A DNA stretch of 34,463 nucleotides from Bacilli bacterium (GTDB lineage Bacteria; Bacillota_I; Bacilli_A; RF39; UBA660): assembly GCA_028684435.1 (NCBI GenBank), contig JAQUFX010000001.1:1-34463 (forward strand), read 5' to 3'. The translations under genes and the position numbers were made by a program. Below the pieces are notes generated by a model that saw nothing but the letters and a program-made list of their open reading frames with translations, ran no database searches and had not been told where the DNA came from. Shown here piece by piece: positions 24,675-32,316 of this stretch (position 1 is the stretch's first letter; every line of letters begins with the position of its first letter).

Positions 24675-24703
24675 AAAAATTGACATATTTGTCAATTTTT
24701 TTC
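24675..24703 (+). terminator. Terminator of the Tad-like operon
   Basis: Perfect 10-bp stem AAAAATTGAC/GTCAATTTTT (24675-24684, 24691-24700), a 6-nt loop and a T-rich tail. Confidence 0.85.
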
Positions 24704-24712
24704 ATTTTAGGG

Positions 24713-24741
24713 TTGATTTTTATAAAAATAATAGATATAAT
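24713..24741 (+). promoter_or_regulatory. Sigma-A-type promoter of the structured RNA
   Basis: TTGATT (24713-24718), a 17-bp spacer and TATAAT (24736-24741). Transcription would begin near 24748. Confidence 0.65.
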
Positions 24742-24747
24742 ATAATT

Positions 24748-25140
24748 GCTTAAGGTAAATTAGAACAATCAATTAATGACTTGCATAATTTTTCCATAAG
24801 AAAAGTTATGCATAAAAAATTATTAGAAATAATAATTTTAAAAATTTATTTATTAAATTTAACAAGATAATTTTTACTAAAATTAAAATTATTAAAAATT
24901 TAATAAATGATAATTAATTTTGTTTTAATTAGTAATGAAGTTTTACGAAAGTAAAATCTTATCTACGGTAAGCGGGACAATTGTTTTCGGAGAGTGTGTT
25001 ACTCCAAATGATAGGTAGTTACCGGGTTGTACTGATAATACTCCGCAATTATATATATTATTTTTTTAAATAAATATAATGTATATTGTAGCTATTCATC
25101 AAACCAAACTAGGTATTTTATCAGAGTATCTAGTTTTTTT
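24748..25140 (+). ncRNA. Structured non-coding RNA, about 390 nt, class not recognised
   Basis: No gene is visible between tadC and 25201, yet the stretch has its own promoter and terminator and strong pairing. A 12-bp hairpin lies at 24783-24811. A hairpin with a GAAA loop lies at 24818-24839. A 13-bp helix pairs 24848-24860 with 24896-24908. A perfect 6-bp stem with a GAAA tetraloop lies at 24941-24956. Then comes a GC-rich core (24961-25045, about 44% GC by count in a very AT-rich window). In the core CGGTAA (24966-24971) pairs with TTACCG (25019-25024), and AATTG...CGGAG (24979-24983, 24988-24992) pairs with CTCCG-CAATT (25041-25050), making a pseudoknot. It does not show RNase P, tmRNA or SRP hallmarks. 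Size, pseudoknot and host type make the raiA class one to test, but I cannot confirm it. Confidence 0.65.
25108..25140 (+). terminator. Terminator of the structured RNA
   Basis: ACTAGGTA (25108-25115) / TATCTAGT (25127-25134), one G-T pair, followed by T7. Confidence 0.8.
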
Positions 25141-25143
25141 GTG

Positions 25144-25172
25144 TTGCAATAAGTTCTTCGATTTGTTATAAT
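25144..25172 (+). promoter_or_regulatory. Promoter of the AAA+ membrane operon
   Basis: TTGCAA (25144-25149), a 17-bp spacer, TATAAT (25167-25172), right after the terminator of the RNA. GAGGT and the ATG at 25201 follow. Confidence 0.7.
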
Positions 25173-25200
25173 TTATTATAGAATAGAGGTTTATTAAGGG

Positions 25201-26328
25201 ATGAATGATTGGATTAGTGTATATAAAAAAAATAAAAAAATCAATCTTTATCAATATATGTATTTAATATCTAACATATTGTCAATTGATAACAAAAAAA
25301 TCTTAGGCAGTAAAAAAAGAACCTCAGAAATTTTAGAAAAAATATGCGATATATATATAGACGAGATTTATTTAAAAAATAATAAGAAAAATAATTTAAG
25401 TAATATGTTTATTGAAAATAAATATATTGATGATTATAAATTACATAAAGAGATATATTCTACAGTTAAATATTTTATAAATAATAATATTGTACTTGAT
25501 ATTAAAAATAATGAAAGAGATATTATATTAATTGCTGTATTTATTAAATTAGTTATTAAATTAGATAGTTTAACTAATCCATTTACAAGTGAAAAAATAA
25601 ATATATATAATTTAGCTATTGAATATATAAATTTATATCATAAAATAGATTTTATTTATTTAATAGATGAAGGCAAGAAAAATACTAAATTATTAATTGA
25701 AACAATTAAAATAAACTCTATAAAAGAAAAAAAGTTTTTTAATATTTTAACCAATAATAACTCATTTAATAAATATATTAGAATAAATGAAAATGTTTCT
25801 TGTTATATTACTCAATATAATTACTATATCGAAAGATTAGAAAATTATGATATAAAACCAATTAAAAATGTGTATGAAACATCAAAAACAGATGAGCAAT
25901 TCACTTTTATAAGTATTGAATTAGCAATTATTACCTTATTAAAAGAAATGGCCGTTCAAAAAGATTTAAGCACATACTTAATCCCTGTTAAAAAAGATTT
26001 TTTTGAAAAAGACAAAAATATTAAGGATTTAAAATCGGTATTTGAATTAAAGATAATTAATAAAAAAATAAAATTACTTATAAATTATGATGACATAAAT
26101 AATAATTTACTTAATATATTAAAAAGAAATAAAATAGATTATTATATATATTGTAATAAAAATGCAACTATAACCACTTTTGACGAGAGTGAAAAATATG
26201 TTTTTAGTAAAGAATTTATTAAAAAACATCAACTTGAAGCAGCAAATAATGTTATACTAGAAACAATAAATGTATATATGAAAGATAATGATATAATATT
26301 TTTGAAAGATAAGGAGATTAAAATATGA
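25201..26328 (+). CDS. Unknown protein, first gene of the AAA+ membrane operon
   Basis: 375 residues, extremely Lys/Asn/Ile-rich, with no membrane helix, signal peptide or motif that I recognise. The N-terminal two thirds look all-helical (MNDWISVYKKNKKINLYQYM, a helical block at FISIELAIITLLKEMAV). The C-terminal part has alternating strands (VFELKIINKKIKLLINYDDI, NKIDYYIYCNKNATITTF, DNDIIFLKDKEIKI) that suggest a small alpha/beta domain. Codon use is even more AT-biased than in the neighbours. It overlaps the AAA+ gene by 4 nt (ATGA), so it is probably a dedicated partner. GAGGT is 10 nt before the ATG at 25201. Confidence 0.75.
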   Translation: MNDWISVYKKNKKINLYQYMYLISNILSIDNKKILGSKKRTSEILEKICDIYIDEIYLKNNKKNNLSNMFIENKYIDDYKLHKEIYSTVKYFINNNIVLDIKNNERDIILIAVFIKLVIKLDSLTNPFTSEKINIYNLAIEYINLYHKIDFIYLIDEGKKNTKLLIETIKINSIKEKKFFNILTNNNSFNKYIRINENVSCYITQYNYYIERLENYDIKPIKNVYETSKTDEQFTFISIELAIITLLKEMAVQKDLSTYLIPVKKDFFEKDKNIKDLKSVFELKIINKKIKLLINYDDINNNLLNILKRNKIDYYIYCNKNATITTFDESEKYVFSKEFIKKHQLEAANNVILETINVYMKDNDIIFLKDKEIKI

Positions 26329-27833
26329 ACATATATGGGGAATTTTTTCTGAAGTTTATGGAACCGTTTTTTGGAGGCATAATAAGCTTATTTGCTGAAT
26401 TAGGAAAGTCATTGTATAGAATATTTAATATCCTTACTTATATTGATATTATTAAAGAATATATAACTGAATTAAGTGGCATAGGAGTAGTAATGGTAGT
26501 CATAGCTACACTTTGTTTATTATTATTATTTGGTCTATTCTTCTTCTTTATTTATAAATTAATAACTAATTTTATAAAATATCGTCAAAGAATGAAACAT
26601 CAAGAATCATTAGTTGAAGAAATAGATAATTTAAATAATGAAGTTATAAAACTTAAAAGTGAAAATGAAAAATTTCTTAATATGACTGATCCTACTTCTG
26701 GTGAAATAGAATATGATGAAGATGGAAATGTAATTAATAAATTATCTGAAGGTGAAAGTAGATTTTTTAAATTATCTCAAGTAGATAATATGATGCAAAC
26801 TTACGAAGCAAAAATATATGCTGAAATAACATCATTAGAGAATTTATGTCAAGATTTTCTTTATTATTCAGCATCTAAATTAGGATTATATTATGATATT
26901 TCTTTAATAAGATTGTTTGTATCAGCATTTGCTTCTAATAAATTGATAATTTTGCAAGGTATATCTGGTACTGGTAAAACATCGCTAGCATATGCATGGG
27001 GTAACTTTATTAATAATAATACTATAATAGCACCTGTCCAACCATCTTGGCGAGATAGTTCAGAGTTATTTGGATATTTTAATGAATTTACGAAAAGATT
27101 TAATGAAACTGAAGTATTAACTAAAATGTATGAAGCTAAATATATAGATAATGTATACATAACATTGTTAGATGAAATGAATATATCACGTGTTGAATAT
27201 TATTTTGCTGAAATGCTTTCGATATTGGAACTTCCTTCATCTGATGAATGGGTTATTGATTTAGTGCCGAATACTTGGGATAATGATCCAAAGTTACTTG
27301 AAAATGGTCGTTTAAAAATACCTATTAATATGTGGTATATAGGAACAATAAATAATGATGATTCAACATTTATGATAACTGATAAAGTTTATGACCGTGC
27401 TATGCCAATAAATATAGATATAAAAATCCCTCCATTTGAAGCTCCTGATACTGAATCAATTAATTTATCTAGTAAAAACTTTATTGATTTATTAATTAAA
27501 TCAAGAGAAGAACATCCAGTTAGTGAAGAAACATTAAATAAAGTATCAGAAATGGATGATTATGTAATAAATCATTTCCGTATTGCATTTGGTAATCGTA
27601 TAGTTAAACAATTAAGAGATTTTATTCCTGCTTATGTTGCTTGTGGTGGCGACGAAATGATAGCAGTTGATTATATAATTGCTCATAAGATATTAAGAAA
27701 GTTTGACCAATTAAATTTATCATATATAAGAAATGAAATAGATGGATTTATTATCTTTTTAAATCAAACATTTGGACAAGATATAATGAAAGAATGTATT
27801 ATATACTTAGAAAGACTTAAGAAGACAATATAG
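26325..27833 (+). CDS. Membrane-anchored McrB/MoxR-like AAA+ ATPase
   Basis: 502 residues. Residues about 53-79 form one strong membrane helix, with a hydrophobic amphipathic segment before it (FFLKFMEPFFGGIISLF). A coiled coil (about 92-118) leads into a AAA+ domain from about 165: Walker A GISGTGKTS (212-220), a McrB-type QPSWRDSSELFGYFNEFT block, Walker B LLDEMN (281-286) with the following EYYFAEMLSILE, sensor 1 YIGTINNDDS (338-347) and an Arg finger-like YDRAM. This is the pattern of McrB-like ATPases of McrBC-type systems, but those are cytosolic and lack a membrane anchor. The next gene encodes the matching DUF2357/McrC-like partner. Substrate unknown; a motor or chaperone at the membrane is inferred. 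Confidence 0.85.
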   Translation: MNIYGEFFLKFMEPFFGGIISLFAELGKSLYRIFNILTYIDIIKEYITELSGIGVVMVVIATLCLLLLFGLFFFFIYKLITNFIKYRQRMKHQESLVEEIDNLNNEVIKLKSENEKFLNMTDPTSGEIEYDEDGNVINKLSEGESRFFKLSQVDNMMQTYEAKIYAEITSLENLCQDFLYYSASKLGLYYDISLIRLFVSAFASNKLIILQGISGTGKTSLAYAWGNFINNNTIIAPVQPSWRDSSELFGYFNEFTKRFNETEVLTKMYEAKYIDNVYITLLDEMNISRVEYYFAEMLSILELPSSDEWVIDLVPNTWDNDPKLLENGRLKIPINMWYIGTINNDDSTFMITDKVYDRAMPINIDIKIPPFEAPDTESINLSSKNFIDLLIKSREEHPVSEETLNKVSEMDDYVINHFRIAFGNRIVKQLRDFIPAYVACGGDEMIAVDYIIAHKILRKFDQLNLSYIRNEIDGFIIFLNQTFGQDIMKECIIYLERLKKTI

Positions 27834-27848
27834 TAAAGGAGTAATATT

Positions 27849-28949
27849 ATGACTGAAAGATTTTTAGATTTAGTAAATAATGTACCAACTGATGATTTAG
27901 ATTTGTTTTCATCCAAAACAAAATCAACATTAACTGCTAAAAAATATGTTGAAAAAGTTTCAGTTGATTTTTCTTGGGTAGATGAAATTTATGAATCAAT
28001 TCCTTATATCGATAATATAATTCGTAATCCAAGAAGTTTTATTACTCAAGAAGAAGATATAATTAGAATTGAAAAAGTTAAAAAAGTTAGTGAAGAATCA
28101 GTAAAGCATTTAGCCCAGCATACTTCTTTAATTCAAAAAGTTGATCAAGATGGTACAGTAAAACCACTTAAATTATTAAATGTATTCAAAGAAGAAACAA
28201 TTGATTTATATGAAAATAGATTTATTTATTCATTAATAAAAAATTTAAATGTATTTATTCAAAGTCAGTTAATATATAAAGATGAAGAATCTTTTAATAA
28301 GGAAGTTAAAACAGTTAATTATGAAGCACAAACTAAATTTGAAAAAGAAGATATTACAATCAAAATTTTAATGAGGTCAGATAATTATGAAAACTTAACT
28401 GTATCTAGTGAAAAAGCTATTGATTTAAAAGAAAAATTAAATTATATCGCTGATATTATAGAAGATTTTATGAGTAGTAAATTTATGAAAACTATGAAAA
28501 ATGCTACTCCAGTAAGATCACCAATTAGAAAAACAAATATAATACTTAAAGATGTCAACTTTATTTATGCTTTAAAGTTATGGGAATTTTTAGAAGGTTA
28601 TCAAGTTGAAACACCTCTTAAAAAATATAAAGAAACAATTGATCTAGCTAGTAATAAACTTGATAATAATTATGCTTTAACTTATTATTTAAATTATTAT
28701 TTTTTAAATGATAGAGATAGAAATGAAAATGAAGAAACTAATAAACATGCCGGCTTAAAAAAAATAATATTTGATACTGCTAAAGATTTTGATAATGATG
28801 AAATTGAATTAAGAAAATTATTAAATAATGAGTTAGGATTAGCAGCAAAGTATAAACAAGATCAAATAAAAGGAATTAATTTAGCATTTAAAGATTTTAT
28901 TGATAATCATCATAAAAAGATGAATGAAGCATTATTTATCTTAAAATAA
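27849..28949 (+). CDS. DUF2357/McrC-like partner protein without visible nuclease domain
   Basis: 366 residues, no membrane helix. The block EETIDLYENRFIYSLIKNL resembles the DUF2357 signature (YENRFVKxxL) found in proteins encoded beside McrB-like ATPases. Flanking blocks ITQEEDIIRIEKVKKVS and TPVRSPIRKTNIILKDVNF also fit. In related McrC-type proteins a PD-(D/E)xK nuclease follows. Here the C-terminus is a helical stretch (YNLNYYFLNDRDRNENE region to ALFILK) with no E/Q-x-K nuclease motif that I can see, so it is probably non-nucleolytic. It starts 15 nt after the ATPase gene with GGAG, so stoichiometric expression is likely. The family call is moderate. Confidence 0.65.
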   Translation: MTERFLDLVNNVPTDDLDLFSSKTKSTLTAKKYVEKVSVDFSWVDEIYESIPYIDNIIRNPRSFITQEEDIIRIEKVKKVSEESVKHLAQHTSLIQKVDQDGTVKPLKLLNVFKEETIDLYENRFIYSLIKNLNVFIQSQLIYKDEESFNKEVKTVNYEAQTKFEKEDITIKILMRSDNYENLTVSSEKAIDLKEKLNYIADIIEDFMSSKFMKTMKNATPVRSPIRKTNIILKDVNFIYALKLWEFLEGYQVETPLKKYKETIDLASNKLDNNYALTYYLNYYFLNDRDRNENEETNKHAGLKKIIFDTAKDFDNDEIELRKLLNNELGLAAKYKQDQIKGINLAFKDFIDNHHKKMNEALFILK

Positions 28950-28975
28950 TTTTAAATTAATGGAAGGGAGAAAAA

Positions 28976-30265
28976 ATGGCTGATAAGAATAAAAAAGAAC
29001 CCAAAGCTAATCCGATATTGGGTCGAACTGGTCAATCTATTGATTTAGTTAAATTTAATATTAAAAATGAACAAGATCAGTTTACGGAAATAGAAAAAAT
29101 ATTAAAAGAAATATATCAAGATAATCTTAAAATTAGTAGAAAATATATTTTAAAATGTTTGAAATTAACATGGACTGTTAATGATAATTATATATTTCTC
29201 CCTTATAATTTAAAAGTTTCAAGAGAAAAATTCACTTTAAAATTTGATGTTCAACCGAAAAAAGGCATAAGTTTTGGTTGGATAATATTTGCTATTTGGT
29301 TATTTATATTTTCTATTATTGGTGCTACCTATGCTGGTTTTGCATATCTTAGTATTGCAAATTTAAATAAAGATATTGATGGAGATGGAATAGCAGATAT
29401 TAATATTGATATTAATAATGATAAATTAGCTGAAATTAATATTGATATAAATAATGATGATATACCAGATTTAAATATCGATTACAAAGGAAATCGGAGA
29501 GCGGTATTTAATATTGATACTGATGGTGATGAAAAAGCCAATTATAATTTAATAAATGATGCAACTGGTGGTAAATCATGCTCAATTAATTGTGATTTAA
29601 AAGGTGATGGATGGCCTGATATAAATTTAGATTTAGATGGTGATGGTATAATAGATACTGACATGGATACTGATAATGATAAAGTGCCAGATTTAAATTT
29701 AGATGTTAATGGTGATGGTCTTTGTGATATTATGTGTGATACAAATGGAGATGGAGTTTGTGATGTTAAGTGTATTAAAGCAGAAGAATTTAACAAAGAT
29801 ATAAAGACTGGAACATCTACCCAAACAGGATCAAGTAATATTGAAACTTCTACGCCATATTTATTAATAAATTATAATGACGGTATAACTGTAAATGTCA
29901 GAGGATTATTACCAGATGATCAACCTGAAACCTTTGGACTTCCGGTTTTAAAACCAGTTAAAGAATTTACTGTCGAAAATTTATCCGATTATCCCATATA
30001 TTATGGAGTAAGATGGAATGTATATACTAATACGTTTGTAACTAACAATTTAAAATATACAATTAAAGGTACAAATGGTGCTCCAAATCTAGAACCTACA
30101 ACAATGCCGTTAACGTCAAAATCTATATACGAAAGAGTATTAATTATGCCTAGAGTAAGTCAAAAATTCAAGGTTGAAATTAATCTACAAGGTACTGGAG
30201 TACCTCAAAATGATGATCAAGGAAAAGTATTTATAGGTCATATTGAAATTGATTTAAATAATTAA
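28976..30265 (+). CDS. Transmembrane protein with ten calcium-loop repeats (thrombospondin type 3/EF-hand-like)
   Basis: 429 residues: a cytoplasmic N-terminal domain of about 98 residues, one membrane helix (about 101-127), then 134 residues of tandem Asp-rich repeats of the DxDxDGxxD type (133-266), about ten copies including DIDGDGIAD, DLDGDGIID, DTDNDKVPD and DVNGDGLCD. Four late copies add Cys (SCSINC, LCDIMC, VCDVKC), suggesting disulfides. A Thr/Ser linker and a C-terminal beta domain of about 135 residues follow. Such repeats bind calcium in secreted proteins, so the repeats should lie outside, with the N-terminal domain facing the AAA+ and DUF2357 partners. GGAAGGGAG before ATG 28976. 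Fourth gene of the operon. Confidence 0.82.
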   Translation: MADKNKKEPKANPILGRTGQSIDLVKFNIKNEQDQFTEIEKILKEIYQDNLKISRKYILKCLKLTWTVNDNYIFLPYNLKVSREKFTLKFDVQPKKGISFGWIIFAIWLFIFSIIGATYAGFAYLSIANLNKDIDGDGIADINIDINNDKLAEINIDINNDDIPDLNIDYKGNRRAVFNIDTDGDEKANYNLINDATGGKSCSINCDLKGDGWPDINLDLDGDGIIDTDMDTDNDKVPDLNLDVNGDGLCDIMCDTNGDGVCDVKCIKAEEFNKDIKTGTSTQTGSSNIETSTPYLLINYNDGITVNVRGLLPDDQPETFGLPVLKPVKEFTVENLSDYPIYYGVRWNVYTNTFVTNNLKYTIKGTNGAPNLEPTTMPLTSKSIYERVLIMPRVSQKFKVEINLQGTGVPQNDDQGKVFIGHIEIDLNN

Positions 30266-30300
30266 ACACTATTAAATAAACTATTAAATAGTGTTTTTAT
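30264..30300 (+). terminator. Terminator of the AAA+ membrane operon
   Basis: AAACACTATT (30264-30273) / AATAGTGTTT (30287-30296), then T-rich sequence. Confidence 0.75.
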
Positions 30301-30362
30301 TTTACCATTAATCATTTTTTTCTAATATAACTTATGCTTGCATATAATTGATTGGTGATAAA

Positions 30363-32267
30363 ATGTTTTACTACAAAATTCAGAAAAGATTATATTTAAC
30401 TTTTGTAATATTATTATTAATTTTTTTAGCCATAATCTTAAGACTTTTTTATATTCAAGTATTTAAGACTAAAAGTTTAAATGAACTTGCTAGTAATTTA
30501 TGGAGTAGGAATTTACCTATTTTAGCTGATCGAGGCTTAATAACTGACCGAAATGGTATTATATTAGCTGAAAACATAACTACTACTAGTTTAGTAGTTA
30601 TTCCTAATCAAATTAAAAATAAAGAAAAAGTATCAGAAGATATTGCTAAAATATTAAATACTGATTATTTAAACATTTATAAATTTGTTAGTAAAAGAAG
30701 TTCAATAGAAAGAGTTCATCCCGTAGGTAGAGGACTCAGTTATGATGTAGCTGAGAAAATAAACAACTTAAATTATGATGGAGTATATTTGGTTAAAGAA
30801 TCAAAAAGATATTATCCTTATGAAACTATGCTATCTCATGTTTTAGGCTATGTAGGAATTGATAATCAAGGTTTATCAGGTATTGAACTAGAGTATGATA
30901 AATATTTAAAAGGAAATGATGGGGCAATCAAATATTTTTCAGATGGTAAAGGCAATCGACTGGACCTAAGCGAAGTTTATACTGAACCGGTAAAAGGTAA
31001 TAATTTAGCATTAACGATAGATGCTAAAATTCAAGAAATGGTTGAAAGAGAACTTGACAATGTAATGATTTCATTAAATCCTGATCAAGCTCTTGTCTTA
31101 ATAATGAATCCTAATACTTCAGAAGTTATTGCTATGAGTAGTAGACCTAATTTTGATAGTAATAATTATCAAGATTATGATATTGAAACTATAAATCGTA
31201 ACTTACCTATATGGGGAACATATGAACCAGGTTCTACTTTTAAAATAATAACATTAGCAGCTTCTTTAGAAGAAAAAACGATTAATTTATTTGAAGATCA
31301 TTTTTATGATAGTGGATCTGTCACAGTAGAAAGTGCCAGAATAAAATGTTGGAAATCGGGAGGTCATGGCTCTCAAACTTATTTAGAAGTAGTCCAAAAC
31401 TCATGTAATCCAGGCTTTGTATCTTTAGGCCAAAAACTTGGTACAAATCTTTTATATGATTATTTAATTAAATTTGGTTTTGGAACTAAAACTGGCATAG
31501 ATTTAAATGGTGAAAGTTCTGGTATTTTATTTAAACTTGATCAAATGGGTCCAATAGAAACGGCTACAACAGCTTTTGGTCAAGGAATAAGTGTAACTCC
31601 TTTGCAACAAGTAAGAGGTGTAAGCGCAGCTATTAATGGTGGAAAATTACATATTCCATATATTGTACGAAGTATAAGTGAACCAGAAACTAATGAAGTA
31701 ATAGTGCTTAATAAACCTAAATTAATTAAAAATGTTATTTCTGAAGAAACTTCTAAATTAGTCAGGTATGCTTTAGAAACAGTAGTAGCTCATGGAACGG
31801 GACGAAATTCTTATATTGAAAATTATCGAGTAGGTGGCAAAACTGGTACAGCTCAAAAAGTAAAAGATGGTGTTTATATGGTAGGTAATTATATATTATC
31901 ATTTATTGGTTTTTTTCCTGCCGATAAACCTGATTATATAATTTATGTAGCAGTAGATAATCCGAAAGGAATAACACAATATGGTGGAACAGTGTCAGCT
32001 CCCGTAGCTAAAAATATTATATTAAGTATTATAGACTATTTACATTATAAACCTATTAAAAATGAATTACAAAAAGAATATATGTGGCTTGATACGAAAT
32101 ATTTATATTTAGAAAATGTAGTCGGTAAAAATGTCAAAGAAATAAAAGAGCAATTAAAGAACTTTAAAATTGAATATAGTGGTAGTGGAACAAATATTAT
32201 TGAGCAAAATCCTAAGGGAGATACCTATGTTAAGGAAGGTAGTATTGTAAAGTTAATGCTTAATTAA
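30363..32267 (+). CDS. spoVD: Class B penicillin-binding protein, SpoVD/FtsI-like
   Basis: Transpeptidase that cross-links septal or spore-cortex peptidoglycan with a SEDS partner. Signal anchor at about 10-32, PBP dimerisation region (RGLITDRNGIILAEN), then the transpeptidase domain with SxxK as STFK (Ser about 291), SxN as SCN (about 347) and KTG in GGKTGTAQ. One C-terminal PASTA domain (about 575-634) ends the chain, as in SpoVD; division PBPs of Bacilli usually carry two. ATG 30363 has GGTGAT upstream; the longer frame from TTG 30348 is unlikely. mraY follows, as in the dcw cluster. It could also be the main division PBP of this organism. Confidence 0.92.
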   Translation: MFYYKIQKRLYLTFVILLLIFLAIILRLFYIQVFKTKSLNELASNLWSRNLPILADRGLITDRNGIILAENITTTSLVVIPNQIKNKEKVSEDIAKILNTDYLNIYKFVSKRSSIERVHPVGRGLSYDVAEKINNLNYDGVYLVKESKRYYPYETMLSHVLGYVGIDNQGLSGIELEYDKYLKGNDGAIKYFSDGKGNRLDLSEVYTEPVKGNNLALTIDAKIQEMVERELDNVMISLNPDQALVLIMNPNTSEVIAMSSRPNFDSNNYQDYDIETINRNLPIWGTYEPGSTFKIITLAASLEEKTINLFEDHFYDSGSVTVESARIKCWKSGGHGSQTYLEVVQNSCNPGFVSLGQKLGTNLLYDYLIKFGFGTKTGIDLNGESSGILFKLDQMGPIETATTAFGQGISVTPLQQVRGVSAAINGGKLHIPYIVRSISEPETNEVIVLNKPKLIKNVISEETSKLVRYALETVVAHGTGRNSYIENYRVGGKTGTAQKVKDGVYMVGNYILSFIGFFPADKPDYIIYVAVDNPKGITQYGGTVSAPVAKNIILSIIDYLHYKPIKNELQKEYMWLDTKYLYLENVVGKNVKEIKEQLKNFKIEYSGSGTNIIEQNPKGDTYVKEGSIVKLMLN

Positions 32268-32270
32268 TAT

Positions 32271-32299
32271 TTACTTTATAGAAAAGAAGATAGTATAAT
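32271..32299 (+). promoter_or_regulatory. Promoter of mraY-ftsW
   Basis: TTACTT (32271-32276), 17 bp, TATAAT (32294-32299), just ahead of GAGGTGA and the ATG at 32317. Confidence 0.6.
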
Positions 32300-32316
32300 G
32301 ATTATGAGGTGAAAAT

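Noticed and set aside
24935-25018. 27-codon frame inside the structured RNA
   Set aside because: No ribosome binding site; the same bases form the helices of the RNA core. An open run of this length in this region is not surprising.
25201-30265. Reading the AAA+ operon as a standard McrBC restriction system
   Set aside because: The ATPase is membrane-anchored, no nuclease motif is visible in the partner, and a secreted-repeat membrane protein is co-transcribed.
30326-30348. TATAAC and TATAAT boxes before the SpoVD-like gene
   Set aside because: Neither has an acceptable -35, and the second is too close to the ATG. No promoter is claimed.
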